A DNA stretch of 64,000 bases from Fennellomyces sp. T-0311 (GCA_025266875.1 JALLLT010000008.1:620001-684000), one strand, 5' to 3'; shown: positions 22,701 through 34,600, counted from the stretch's first letter. Made by a program: numbers and translations. The notes: generated by a model from the sequence alone, not told the origin.

Positions 22701-24015
22701 TTGGCAGTCTGGTATGATTCATCTAAACATAAAAGTTAGTATTGCTTAAATGTACATGAGAAAAAAATAATTTACCTTGGGCTGCCTCGTCTTCGGCATG
22801 CGTAAGTGCCGAAATCCATTGCTGGAGTTCGATATCAAGAACACCAGAAGCTGAAAGTCTGTTGCTCAGACTTTGGCTGCTCGAAACACTTGTTCGTCGA
22901 GTGGACGAACTTAACATGCTAGTCTCGTCCAAAGGGTGCTGGAGGTATCGTGCCATATGACTCTGTTGTTTTGTAAGGTTATGATTGGTGCTTGAGTTAA
23001 TTGCTTTCACTTACGGGAATGGCAGTAACGCTTGCGGTTTCATGACGCAGTGGTTGACCCAATACATTGAGAGCGAGCAAGCCAACCTAATAAGAAAGAA
23101 GGGGATTAAAAATTGGTGAAGATCTTGGTCGATCAGAAACAGATCGCATGAATCGCAAGGTAGGACGAGGCGTAAAAAAATATCGCATGCTTCTTCAGGG
23201 AAGGGATCAACAGCATTGCCTGTTTTGAGGGTCCTTGTCGTCGCCCCTGACTTCATTATCCACCCACAGACCCACTTTTGTACAGCCAACTCATCACCCT
23301 CCCCCCCGTTTCCTCCTCCCCCAAAAAAGCAACAGTTACCTGGTTGTAAGTATTTAATCTGTTGCGATGGCAACTTCGTACGACAAGTCTGACGTACTCT
23401 CCGTCGGCATTTACTTTGATCGACTTTAATTCACGAGCTCGATATTGCGCGCGTGTGTTATTATCCAAGCTGACGTAGCTGAGAAATAAAAGAGAAAAAG
23501 CCATGAGAGACGAGCTGCGGCGATGGTTGCGGAAAATAAATAGGTTTACCCTAGGCGTGTAAATTCAATCACCATATCATCGTCATCCTCGTCGTCCTCG
23601 GGCGCAACGTGCTCGTCGAATTCGTCTTGGATGCTTGCTGGATCTTTGAGGATGCCGATGTATACATCTATTTTGGTGGCGATCTTATAATGATGCGACA
23701 GGACTTGCACCTTGGAAATGCGTGCAGGCCCGCAGAGCAATCGAATAATGAGGTCCTGCGGATACTCGGGACACCTAGAAAGGGAAAAAAGGGTTGTAAG
23801 ATAATTGGTCATGCAGACAGCCCATAAAAAATTTACTTTGGAGTCTGCCAGCCTTTGACTTTGTTGTTACTCGGCAATGCGTCCGGTTCAATGTCAACAT
23901 CTTGGTCATTCTTGATCATGTTGCCTGGACTCGAGGCGACCAGTTGCTCTGGCTCATGATCCTCGTCCCATGACGAGCAGTGCGCTATTTCGTACGGAAG
24001 AGGCCCAATGGTCAT
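19773..24015 (-). CDS. CEP104: CEP104 homologue (TOG-domain, zinc-finger centrosomal/ciliary tip protein)
   Basis: Fourteen exons: 24015-23837, 23774-23550, 23478-23340, 23086-23015, 22962-22776, 22722-22583, 22523-22416, 22355-21434, 21381-20924, 20865-20626, 20567-20425, 20371-20263, 20202-20064 and 20005-19773. All phases close, giving 1,097 aa. The N-terminal jelly-roll region shows KGWQTPKCPEYPQDLIIRL, YVSLDNNTRAQYRARELKSI and VGLLALNVLGQPL, in the order found in animal CEP104. Next come a coiled coil (SKDYDEAEKIKADICEIK) and an all-helical TOG-type region (exons 8-9, with VNYLN-like repeats such as FVVTYLNHTHNDVRQAAVEL). After a Ser/Thr/Lys-rich linker come tandem Cys/His fingers: CIFCEESNPNF, HYYDECPVLTSCSRC, CAKRHLVKQCTRC, and CPLCMDTIDPPTDSQWKAHL. 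In animals the protein binds microtubule plus ends and the ciliary tip. Confidence 0.93.
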
Positions 24016-26641
24016 GAGGAGGATGGGGGGTTTTCAAGATTGAAATAATAAAAAGAGAGAAGAAGACAGGGCCAGAGAGAAATATTATATATGTATCCTA
24101 ATGTAGTCAAGAAAAGGGAAAGGCGAGGGGGATGCAATCCTTTTTTTGGCTACTGTAGTGCTGCATGTGCTCAGTGCCCGATTTCTGTTGTGCGCACATG
24201 TTTGAGCAAGAGAGGAGCGCTGCTTTGTGCCACCCAAAAAATGCCCCCATCGCAAAAGTCCTTTTGGTTCTGAGGAATCCTTTTTCGATTGTGTTGTATC
24301 GAGTGGCGCCGAACTTTGTTTGTTGTTTGGGTGCCATGGGCTGAACCGTATCATGGCCCTCGCCGCGTAGCTCTTCTTGAAACCTTCCTCGTTTTCTGCT
24401 GGTCATGTAGGTCCGGATCACACTTGCAGGTTGCAGCTTATTTAAACACTGACAAAAGCACTCACAAAGGAGAAGACTTTGGGCCATCTTGGCACATCTA
24501 ATCAAGAAACTTGGTCTTGCTCGAAACTTCTTCGGAGAACACTCTCGGCAAATCTCCACTTTAGGGATAAGTGTAACGATCGCATTGCCGCATATGTCAT
24601 ACAACAAGAGCACGGTTGCAAGGTGTCAAAATTTTTTGCTTTTTTGCATGTCGCTAGCGGGTACTGCAACAACTTGTCATTAAGGTTTAGTCAAATGTCT
24701 TGAGAAAACGTTTTAGATTTTTCTTTCACACACGAAAAAGATGATCGAGTAAACTTGATCGGTTCCAGCATCTACACTATTGTTTTACCTGCTGACGAAA
24801 TCTAAAGTTATACGATAAGCCGAACATTGCTTTAGCAGGTGCCACAAAGTTCAGTTACCCATGACTGTACTATATCTTAGGAAGAGTTTCTGCGAGGTAC
24901 TTGGATTATTTTCTTTCCATCTGAATCTAGAAGTTTTTATTTTCTTTTCGTCTCAGCGTATAAAACACTACTCCTCGTCTATTATGCAGCCATGTCGACC
25001 GATGACTATTTGACATTATTTATGTTCATTGCTTTACGAATGCAATTAGTTCTTTTGATATTGAGAAATAACTATCCTCTAGGAATATTGGCGGTTTGTT
25101 GTTTTGTTTTGAAGCTGACACCGAAAACGCTATGCATAGTAGGATTCTGGTTCCGACACTAACTGTCCTACATTAAAGCTCATTAGGCTACATCATTCAA
25201 TGATCTTCCTTGCAGAAGCAAATAGAGAGTAGCCCAGGAATGCTGATCTTTACTTTCATAAAGTGTGCTTATCCGTACTTTACATGTATGCGGAACGTGA
25301 TTGTTTTGTGCATATCGTATCTTGGATATAAGTTGACCATTGTATTGCTACAAAGAGCATAAATTATCAGCGCACTTGCCATGTATGGTAAAAAAAAGAA
25401 CCAATGCTATTGTCTAGCTGTATTGATGAGATTAAATGCTAATACCAAGTCATCTCATATGCCTTTCCGAGAGCATAACTTTAACTGAAAGAAAAAAAGG
25501 TAGTTACTGCAATGTAGTACTTGACGTACGTGGCGCAAGTGCATATGATGGTATGTAATCGTCAAGCAATGTCTCTATATGCATGAAAATTTTGAGAACT
25601 GAAATTGCAAGATACCAAGTAGTCAATTTGGACGCTTTAGTGTAGCGATATCTTGTTCGCATTACTATTTTAATTAGCTCCTTCTGTTCAATGACAAAGG
25701 GTTATACTGACTATGAGCTTCGTTTATGTCATTAATTTGGTGCTGTATGATGCTTCTGTTTATCGTAGCACATACACGGCTCTGATTTTTTTGTAATATA
25801 CCTCCATCATCATCATTGCCATCAGCGTGATAATAACTTCCGCTATAAAAAGGCATGAAATATATACTTATTTCCTTTTTACGTGAACACAATTTGGTGC
25901 TCCAGAATAAAGCGGTTAGCTCTTGATCTCAATGTTCAAAAGCACGAATGTTTTGTTGGCTACGCGCACGAGCATATCTAGATAATGCATCAGAAACGCG
26001 GGTGTTATCGTTACGGAAACCTAACCAAGATATTACAGCCTTGCAGCATATTGCATATACACAATCTGGGATTCATCTGACATCCATAAAGAAAACGACA
26101 TACAGAGGACGATACAAAAATATTTCTGTGCATAATACCGCCACAATACGTATCACATGAGCCCTAGAAGTTTTCTCACGCAACACCCGCGGTAACGGCA
26201 AACGGTAACTTCCGACTGTTGATGTCAACAGACCACAGTTACAGAAGGTGATGTGCAAAGTAACGGACTTTTTATATCAGCCATGCATTGCCATCGGGCC
26301 CGAGTACTAATGTAGTGAATGTAAAAATGTTTTACGTAGATAGTTTTAATTCTAACTTGTGTGGATACGTACCGCAGCAAGGATACCAGAGCTTTGCGCA
26401 GCAAACTGCTTACGTTATGTCAACATTAATGCTTATGGCGCAAGGTCATGCTCGACTTGTCTTACCAAAGGTGTCTTGCCGCAGCAGTAAATTCTCGGAG
26501 TTGGTGATAATCAGAAAGTTCAGAAAGAAGAGAACTTCCTTTCATGTTACAGACTTGCATTCCCAAAGGAGGGTTGTTAGAACATTTAAAAAGATTTGCA
26601 TGATCAAAAAAGGTTGGCTGTCTCTCTTTATTTTTTAAATC
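24016..26641. other. Long intergenic region, no gene seen
   Basis: Promoter side of CEP104, then about 2.6 kb of AT-rich DNA. Overlapping frames at 24085-24703 on both strands are short and show no family resemblance. The last 350 bp before the NmrA-like gene should hold its promoter. Confidence 0.4.
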
Positions 26642-27505
26642 ATGGCCACTGGAAGCAACGAGCGCATTTACGTTTTAGGTGCCACTGGGAACGCCGGCTC
26701 AGTTGTCGTTGATGAACTGATCAAGGGTGGCGCTCAAGTCACAGCGTACACACGCTCACCCCAGAAAATCCAAAGCGCCAATGTGTCAATTGTTGAAGGT
26801 GGTTTCGAGGACTTGACACCTTTCAAAGAATCCATCAACGGCCATACGCGTCTATTCTTGCTTGTTCCGGATATGGAAGGCATGTCGGACATCAAGATTG
26901 ACATATGCAAAAAGGCATACGGTTCTGGTGTCGAGCAAATTGTGGACCTTTCTGTGCAAAGTACTCCATGGCGTCACCTTAGCTTTCTTTTGCCACATCA
27001 AGATGCTGAGCGAGCCATCTATTCTCTTGAGCGTCCCAAGAGCTCGTTTGTGAGTTTGAGACCATCGAATTTCATGTCCAACCTATTATTTTCGCTCGAA
27101 ACAATCAAAAAACAAAACGCTATTGTTGATGCAGCTGGTGGGGATGAACGTCAAGAATGGATCTCACCCCGTGATATTGGTACAGTGGCTGCAAGAGTAT
27201 TGCTTGATCCGATTGGGAAGCATGGTGATGCCGGCTATGAATTGGTAGGCGAAATTATCACCCCCAAGGAACGTGCCGCTGTTTTTTCAAAAATCTTGGG
27301 TCGTCCTATCACTTATGTTCAAGTCGAACCACAAGAATACTATCAATCTATGATCAAACTTGGAATGAGCCATGAGATGGCTTACTGTATGGTGAACTAC
27401 CAGAATCCCAGTCCTGTTGTGACACGTGGGCTCTCTGTATTGCTTGGACGAAAACCTGATTCGGTTGAATCGTGGATAGTTAATAACAAGAAAGCATTTA
27501 CCTAG
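26642..27505 (+). CDS. NmrA-like / NAD(P)-binding atypical short-chain dehydrogenase family protein
   Basis: 287 aa in one exon. The N-terminus IYVLGATGNAGSVVVDELIK is the Rossmann motif GxxGxxG of the NmrA/SDR-a family, followed by AYTRSPQKIQ where NADP-preferring members carry an Arg. The middle has LFLLVPDMEGM and a segment QIVDLSVQSTP where classical SDRs carry the active Ser/Tyr; here the YxxxK motif is not visible, as in NmrA and HSCARG redox sensors. The segment FVSLRPSNFMSNLLF is typical of the family. It may sense NADP(H) or act on a small substrate; the role cannot be told from the sequence. It is an isolated gene with no operon-like neighbour. Confidence 0.88.
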   Translation: MATGSNERIYVLGATGNAGSVVVDELIKGGAQVTAYTRSPQKIQSANVSIVEGGFEDLTPFKESINGHTRLFLLVPDMEGMSDIKIDICKKAYGSGVEQIVDLSVQSTPWRHLSFLLPHQDAERAIYSLERPKSSFVSLRPSNFMSNLLFSLETIKKQNAIVDAAGGDERQEWISPRDIGTVAARVLLDPIGKHGDAGYELVGEIITPKERAAVFSKILGRPITYVQVEPQEYYQSMIKLGMSHEMAYCMVNYQNPSPVVTRGLSVLLGRKPDSVESWIVNNKKAFT

Positions 27506-27951
27506 GCTGTAGTTGTGACATACTATTACTTCATATTTTGTTATGAATAAAGCTATAAAATGTCATTAATGATGGCTACTACTACTTTCCATAGTGCGTG
27601 ATCTTGATATTATGCTCTTGAAAAATGTGTAGCTTCTCCTTAGATCAGGCTGTAAGCCGATTTGATGAGTTTTGACCTTTTCTAAGCTTTTGCTGCGGCA
27701 AGGATTTTGCACGGCTGTTTCAGTAAAATCTATGTCATCGAATACCATGTCAACATTTCCCAAGTGTGGAAGCCTTGCAAGAGATTACTTAAAACCATCG
27801 ATATTGTCTATCGGTTCATCTACTGCTTCTTCATATCGTTCGGCCACAATCGTCAAAGATTGCGTTTTTTCAACAGTGGGGATACCCATGAGGGTTTGGT
27901 TCGTAGAATGACAGCAATTAGTGAAATCCAATTTACGTAGTTGCCATTGTC

Positions 27952-27965
27952 TAAGTATTCCAGAG
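27952..27965 (+). repeat. Target-site duplication, left copy (truncated LINE)
   Basis: TAAGTATTCCAGAG, identical to 28016-28029. One more base (C) also matches on the left side but is ambiguous with the end of the element. Confidence 0.9.
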
Positions 27966-28015
27966 CCTATAGGCGCAGATCAAATATCTTCCCAATAAAA
28001 TAATAACTTTTGACC
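27966..28015 (+). mobile_element. 50-bp 5'-truncated LINE insertion
   Basis: The 50 bases are identical to the last 50 bp of the full-length LINE (15340-15389) and are flanked by a perfect 14-bp duplication. This is the classic product of aborted target-primed reverse transcription and shows that the element has mobilised more than once. It lies inside the F-box/LRR relic. Confidence 0.93.
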
Positions 28016-28029
28016 TAAGTATTCCAGAG
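28016..28029 (+). repeat. Target-site duplication, right copy (truncated LINE)
   Basis: TAAGTATTCCAGAG, identical to 27952-27965. Confidence 0.9.
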
Positions 28030-28204
28030 TCTCCATCGCGGACAGTGGAGACCCTAATCATGAAAGAATTTATAAGCTTGAGTTGTGCGATTGTGTGCTT
28101 AATGTCGTTATCGATTGTGAATTCGTCAAAGGTGATATCTGTCAGACTGGAGTTATGCAATATGGTGTCGCCAACAAGAATTATGAGGATATGTTAACGA
28201 TTTT

Positions 28205-28639
28205 TGAAGTGAATCAACGGTACAAAGAATGAAAAGAAACTTATAAAAGTATCTTTGAAGTTTCGGATATGCTTTATTGAATGCAACGCTCTATGCTTTT
28301 ATATCTTTTTGTGTATTGAATCAGCGATGGCAGTTTAAATAGTGTTTCGTCTTCAGAATTGCCTGAATGGATAGAGGGCGTATAGGATTCTTTCCTTTGT
28401 TCTGATCATGCAGATCTGAGGATATCTTTGACATCCGCCATGCAGTGTAATGACCGCATTGCTATATTGGAGTCAATTCCATGTCCTGTTGAGTTTATCC
28501 CATTCGTTCATACGGTGTAATCCTTAATCCGTGTAGACAAGTTACTATGTAAGTACACTTGGTGATGATGTTGAACCGATATGTGTTATCCGATAGGAAA
28601 TATCTTCTATTATTATCATCTGTGGTTGTTTCACCACAA
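28205..28639 (-). repeat. Copy B of the 435-bp duplication
   Basis: Gapless match to 9551-9985 at about 92 percent identity by eye, same orientation. It belongs to the F-box/LRR relic; the minus-strand reading continues into an LRR-like segment at 28640-28689 that copy A lacks. Confidence 0.8.
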
Positions 28640-29832
28640 TTTTTAACAAAAAGTTCCTTCAGTGATGGTAGCGATATCGTCCCATTCATCGATGTCTAGT
28701 ATGTCTTGCCTTGTATCTTGTCCTCTAGAAACTGGTTGTATAGTATTCTTGGAAGTAAGTACAAGGTGGACAGCATGTCGCTATAGCGTTCCAATAACAG
28801 CCTAATCGAGCGCATCTCGAAATCTCCACCAAAGATCATGATGGGTTGTCGGATGTTAGGTGCGTTGTATACTTATTCAGATCTACCCCCTTTCATCACT
28901 GCAAATAATTTTGGTGAATGGTTTTTTGAAATGGTTAAACATAAGCTTTTTCACCGCGTTAGTTGCTAGAAATGGTAGTGCAAGTGGTTAGAAAGCTGAT
29001 GTCCAACCGCTGTAACCACTTTTAACCATTGAAATTATTTGCAGTGCATCATAAAAGATATTTCGGTTAAACAGGACAAGATGTAAGTTGTGGCAGAGTT
29101 GAGCGATAACAGGTGATATGTCAGCACTATAGTTCTCAAATTCTACATGTTCGAGTGCCGGTGAACAGCGAAGAGGCTCAGCAGGCTGACCAGCAGGCGC
29201 TCTTTGTCTACCCGAGCCGGATAGCGATAAGTATATCAATGATGTTGTGTATGGCAAAGACAATTTGCGCAACCAATTCGGTTTCAAAGTGTGGACTAAT
29301 CCCACACCGGTAAGGTTCCATGTGTTATATATGTAAATGGTGCAGTGGTTTGGTGAGTGTTGTAAGTACGCCACCAATGTTTTCATACGAATTGTCATGC
29401 TTTGTCATACAGCCTTTTCAGATATTTTAGCTTTTGTTTAGATAATCAAATAAAACTGCGTAAGGACGATTCTCCAATTTCTTTTTATAAAGTGGATATA
29501 AGCCAATATCTTTAAACCCTGATCTTTCGTCTTGATTGTATTGCCGTATATCATAAATACGCTAGCACTATTTGTCTCTTAAATCTCGCACCATATAAGT
29601 GTAACAAAGGCAAATTTCTCAATTCAGTGGCAGCTTGAAATGGTTGCCGTTAGATGTGACCACAAGTATTCTGTAACCGGATTAACTCTCGGCATTCTGC
29701 ATAGATTGCCTTATCTTGATCAAGAATAGTTGAACTGTTGAGATATAAGAGTCATTTGTGCCAATTACGCATATGCATCGCCATGAGATGAGGTTATTTG
29801 CTTTTGACTTCGTAGCATCTCTGTCATAGCCG

Positions 29833-29842
29833 CGTAGGTTAG
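29833..29842 (+). repeat. Target-site duplication, left copy (non-autonomous element)
   Basis: CGTAGGTTAG, repeated exactly at 31066-31075. Confidence 0.75.
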
Positions 29843-31065
29843 GGGGATGAGAATCTTGCTGTACTGCAGTTGCAGTAGTCCGGGCCGGATATTCCGGATT
29901 TTCACCGGTCAAGGTACCGGACCAACTTAGTAAAAACTACAGCAAATGCACAGCAAATATGCTATATATGGCTATCATTTGCAGTAATACTTTGCGGTAG
30001 TACCTTGCGGTAATACCTTGTAGTCGCACTTTGCAGCAGTATTCTGCGATAGTATTCTTTTGTGGTAATGTACAGTAAAAATGCAAAGTGTTTCACAATA
30101 AACTCTTTTTGCTATCAATTACAAACAGAACTCATTGTTAGTAGAATAGATTATTTATGGCTTACAAAGTTTGATCACGTGTAACTCAATGGCATCAAAG
30201 CTATTTTTCATGAAACAAAAAGCATTTAATAGCCAGATGAATAGATAATTTTTATGATTCTTCCGCCGTCATGTCTCCAATGCCAAAGACGTCCTGCAAC
30301 ATCTTGTGCGGGGAGTCGCCGATATTGATGTTTCCGAGTCTTTATCTATCAACGGACGATAATAAATGAAGTACATTCGTTTTTTGTGATGCGCGCTTGG
30401 GCGCACTTTAATTCGGATGATGCCATTGTATGTGACGAATGTAGGTCAAACGAAAGCGGGGCGTGTCAGGAACACGAAAATTGCAGTCTTAAAGTAGAAA
30501 AGTGACATCACGAGGAAGCTCTATTAGTTAGCCCAAAGTTTTGTATACATTTCTTGTGGCCAGTCCTTATGTATATATTGCAGTCACTGTCACATTATGG
30601 ATTCATACAAGTATGTTTGTTGTGTTATATGTAGGAGATGACCCAATGATTCTTAGTCGACGATAACCGTACAATGCAATGCAATATTAGTGACCTGCGA
30701 GTACATCATACAGAGCATGCAACGATGGTCAATGACAATCTCATACTTAACTTTCGTGGCTCAAGTGCATAATGAGATTACTTTGATAATAGAAATTACC
30801 TACGCGGATAGCCATGAATCGATATATTTATCTTCAGTTGCAAAAGCATTCGCAGTACCGCAAATTTCTCAAATAATATCGCAAGATATTTACCTCAAAT
30901 ACAGTACTACAGCAAACACATTACTACCGCAAGCTACCTATTAAGGAAAAAGTCCAGTGAATGTTCGGATGCATGTCCGGTATAAATTCGAGAGAAAGGT
31001 CGGGCTAGTCCGGGTATTACAGCAAGAGCTACCGCAATTGCAGTACAGCAAAAACATTCAAGCCC
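29843..31065. mobile_element. Non-autonomous Mutator-like element (large MITE), 1.22 kb
   Basis: Flanked by an exact 10-bp direct repeat. The ends are long imperfect inverted repeats: left starts GGGGATGAGAATC then TTGCTGTACTGCAGTTGCAGTAG-like sequence (about 29856-29878). The right end, read on the other strand, starts GGGCTTGAATG, then TTGCTGTACTGCAATTGCGG. Further in, the left arm holds degenerate units of about 13 bp (TTTGCGGTAGTACC, TTGCGGTAATACC and similar, 29980-30070). Their inverted counterparts (TACTACCGCAA) lie at 30845-30935. There is no coding capacity. The 10-bp duplication and the G-rich terminus fit the Mutator-like superfamily, but its TIRs differ from those of the autonomous element at 50.9 kb. 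Confidence 0.72.
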
Positions 31066-31075
31066 CGTAGGTTAG
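31066..31075 (+). repeat. Target-site duplication, right copy (non-autonomous element)
   Basis: CGTAGGTTAG, identical to 29833-29842. Confidence 0.75.
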
Positions 31076-33328
31076 CAAAAAGTACTTTTATCAAGGTGAA
31101 AAGTCAAATTTAGGTTTGTGACATGCCACATACAACACCGGGAAAAAGCTTTACTGCTAGAGCCATACCATATTTTTGAAAGTGTATGCTTCTTCCGGGG
31201 AACCATGAAAATCAGTACGATTGTGTATATAGCGAGCAGAAAATGTGCATTGCATTGGTTTTTCTCGGCGCATATTACTTGTGAGTCAACGCCGCCCACG
31301 TGTTTACATTTTGTCAGCACTCATTGCAATATATAGGATAGATATAAAGTTGTATCAGGGCATAAGTAGCTTTTGATCCATTTGGCATCGTCATTCTAAA
31401 CATCAGAAATAGTAGTACCCATGGCCACGAAGAGGTTGAACTAGGTGACAGGCATTAGCAGTAGCGTGGGTGACAGTTTAAGTTGTCTCGAAGACTCAAA
31501 GTCTACATTCCAGGGAACATCCTGATTTGTAATCATTCTACTTGATTTAGCTCAAAGTCAAATACCGTAACTTAAAAGCGTCGTCAACGTAAGGAGATTA
31601 TTTAATGTACTGGATATTATAGCTCGTCTGGTGAGATTAGAATGAGTTGGGAAATTAGTAGAATATTGTCAGATGACTTCTAAGATGACAGCAGTGCGTA
31701 GGAGAACTTCTTGATTAATCAAGAAGACCAATATATCCCGTGCTGTACTGCTTATATGTGTATGTGCCATGTATATGCATGTATGCACATGTGTGCATAT
31801 ACCGATAATCGAGATTCTGACCAGTGGTCGAGAAACAATGTTACCCAAATCAAGGTAAACTTGTATCCAGAAACTGACGAATATGCACGTTTCCCTTCAT
31901 TCTGGTGAGCCAGACTAAGCGGTGTACCTTTACATGTGATAAATATAGCTTAGGAAAACTGGGAACACATCCTCAAGAATGTTACACATTGAAGAATCCA
32001 TGATGACGGCGCTTTGCTTATTCACAGTACGTAGTTATATTAAATTCAAACAAATCAATCAAATGAGAAGCATACATTTTTATATCGGGTTAAGAAGGCT
32101 TTATATGGACGGCGAGAACAGATATCATAAAAGTATAACCGAAAAAATTGGCAGAGGTCATCAATATAATGTCTAGAAGACTAAGCATGCTTTATCAAAC
32201 AACGACGCGATTGCTAAGACTTCGCATGGTTTGTTTTCTTGGCTAGTTTACACATATATGAGATGATTGATTAAGCACTAATAAAATTAGCAATATCACG
32301 TCACATGCGATAGCTAGTGTCGATCTAAATACGCGTGCTTCCTTCTCGACGTGCCAATTACGTGATTACAAAAGAAAAAACAAAAGTTGGCTTTTAATCA
32401 ATTCTATTATTGTCATCAGCAATGACCCTGGCTGATACCAGGCCCTCTTTTAATTTAATTTGAGGTACCGGCGAAAATCTCATGAAGCTTATGCTTTAAA
32501 GGGCAGGTGAGCATGGTAACTTGCGTAAAAGGCGGGGATCCCGAATGGATTAAGATAGAGTCCGATATCTATAACGTCACTATAACGAACGCTTTAGAAA
32601 AAAAAACCTTCTTTCTCCATGTATGAGGACAATCGGGTCCTTAAGAACAAACTAAATCATTGCTATTGTCTCGGTTGCCAATTCTCTTAGTGTAATGAAT
32701 CGACTTGCTACTCTAAAATAAATCGGTTCGTATCAGAAAGAGCGGGACCAAAATGTACACAAGGGGTCTGGCCACGGTGATCGTCTTCATTTTTAAACAG
32801 CAGTTTGCTCGCGTGGCAGGTTTGAAACAAATCCAATCAACAGAACAATAAGTTCTGCAGTTGGTTTAGTTCATGATCAAAATTAGAAAAAGTTGAGTGA
32901 TTTGTCAACTCCTTCCTTTTGTGCGACGAAACTGCGACAGAACGCGATCGCCCAAGCGGAGTCGGCAGTTCGGAACAGTAATCGCAAGAAGATTCATCTG
33001 AAACATGTTTTTTTTTTGCACAAAATTTTCTACATTGTTTGGTAGAAAAAGTGGCAACCGCGTCATGGAATCGGTCATGCGATGATCTTTAATTCACAAA
33101 TACTAAAACTAGCCACAATTGATCCGAGAAAAGGGACAAGGGACGGGTCCACCCGATTACGTTACATGGACTTCTTTTTGTTCTTCTTCTGGGGTCCAGA
33201 AATTCGCGTGTAAGGTCCTTTGTGCTACGGTCGTCACTTTTTAATTTTCAATTGTTTAAAAAGATCCAATGAGTTGAGCCGTCTCTTTTTCGTCTTGTTC
33301 ACTCTTTTTTACTTCTGGTTTAAAAAAA
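31076..33328. other. Intergenic, no gene seen
   Basis: About 2.25 kb of AT-rich DNA with short frames only. A purine/pyrimidine-alternating stretch near 31745-31800 (repeated TGTATATGCATG-like units) is the only notable feature. The 3' end leads into the promoter of the next gene. Confidence 0.4.
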
Positions 33329-34285
33329 ATGCTCAGTTTTACTACTGCGAGTTTTGGTGACAAACGTCCTACAAAACCTAAACCTCTGTTTAGCGTGTTG
33401 CGTAAATCCAATCGCAATAAAGAAGACAAAGCCCAAATTCATGTGACATCCTGGTGTGATTCTACACCAAAGCACCATTTGGAACCAATTCCATACTCTT
33501 CATCTGTCGATAAGCCAAAACGAAAGGAACATCGACGACATAGCCATCATCGCCATTACATGCGATCCCGGCGCGTCAGTCCACAGTTCCTCGGTGGCGG
33601 ACCCCATGAAGAAACCATTGTAGCTCGACAGGCCGCTTTGGATAAACTTTGCGGTCGACAACCTGCTGTAGCCACAATGCCCTCACCACCACTCTCTCCG
33701 GTCAGACCTCCCAGACGTCGCACAACTCGTCGAAACCCTCCTCCATCTCCATTGTTGGATTCTGGAAGCAGCGTCAGCAGCGCGTCGTCTCGAGATTATC
33801 AACCATCCTTACGACGAAAACATAGTCGCCGTCCTCTCATCCCTGCTTATACCACTCATAATCATCATAGCCATCATTATTCACAAACACTTGCACCACC
33901 ATCACCGCGTTACCATACCACTCGACTGCCACCATCGCCGCGTTCCTATAGAAACACATCATTGACACCATCCTATACGAAAGAAAGTATTCGACAGCAA
34001 GTAAAAAAGGTGGACGAAGATGACGACGTTCCATTGATACATACGGTGTCTCCTAAATCGTCGCAGTCCGAATATCTTGACTCAACAGACGATCACGACG
34101 AAAACGCAATGCTCAATGCCGACTTGCGACGATCATTCGATTACACAGATTCCGAGAATGACAGTAGCAGTGATTACAGCGAGAGCGAAAGCGAAGACGA
34201 GGATCGAGTGGTGTCGCTCACACGACAAATGCGGTCCATGGTAGTAAATGATAAAACGCGTCTCTCAGCAGTACGGCATCAATAA
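33329..34285 (+). CDS. Disordered Ser/Arg/Pro/His-rich protein, function unknown
   Basis: 318 aa in one exon, starting MLSFTTASFGDKRPTKPKPL. No domain recognised. The first 60 residues are basic and Pro-rich. Then come a His/Arg run (HRRHSHHRHYMRSRR) and a long Ser/Pro/Arg region with repeated PPSPRY/PPSPRSY-type pieces and TRR basic clusters. An acidic Ser/Asp/Glu segment (SENDSSSDYSESESEDED) precedes the C-terminal helix VVSLTRQMRSMVVNDKTRL. Composition suggests an intrinsically disordered, heavily phosphorylated regulator. The conserved-looking C-terminal helix and an unbroken frame of this length support it as a real gene. Confidence 0.7.
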   Translation: MLSFTTASFGDKRPTKPKPLFSVLRKSNRNKEDKAQIHVTSWCDSTPKHHLEPIPYSSSVDKPKRKEHRRHSHHRHYMRSRRVSPQFLGGGPHEETIVARQAALDKLCGRQPAVATMPSPPLSPVRPPRRRTTRRNPPPSPLLDSGSSVSSASSRDYQPSLRRKHSRRPLIPAYTTHNHHSHHYSQTLAPPSPRYHTTRLPPSPRSYRNTSLTPSYTKESIRQQVKKVDEDDDVPLIHTVSPKSSQSEYLDSTDDHDENAMLNADLRRSFDYTDSENDSSSDYSESESEDEDRVVSLTRQMRSMVVNDKTRLSAVRHQ

Positions 34286-34600
34286 AAACATTTCATGTAC
34301 ATTTATTTACGATGGATTTATTCATGTGGACGAGAAGGAAAGTGGAGGATGTGTAGCAGTGTGTCCTGTGAATAATGATATGCTTTGAGGCTAACGAATA
34401 TAGTGCAAAGGAAGTGAGGATTTTCTTGTTGCACAAAGGATACTTTGTGCCTTTTCTCTGGCTTTTTTGTTTTTTATCATCTTTTCTTTTTTCCTCCTTT
34501 ACATACCTTTCGTTTACATATTCCTTTCCTTTCCTTTCGACCGTAACCCGTCTGTTTATACTATCTTTAATCACATAATTTACTTTCCTTACCGTGCACC

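Larger units (their letters stand above)
27506..29832 (-). pseudogene. Decayed F-box/LRR-type gene remains
   Basis: Scattered minus-strand frames with LRR-like content: 29398-28988 (SPALEHVEFENYSADISPVI, LRKLSLPYTTSLIYLSLSG), 28689-28495 (SLPSLKELFVKNCGE), 28160-27951 (HNSSLTDITFDEFTIDND) and 27763-27566. They lie in different frames and are separated by stops, so this is relic DNA from one or more members of the family better preserved at 57.4-59.5 kb. A 435-bp part duplicates 9551-9985, and the 50-bp LINE tail is inserted at 27966. Confidence 0.45.

Noticed and set aside
29970..30070. CRISPR-like or telomere-like repeat
   Set aside because: The units are degenerate, about 13 bp, without spacers, and mirror inverted units at the other end of the same element.
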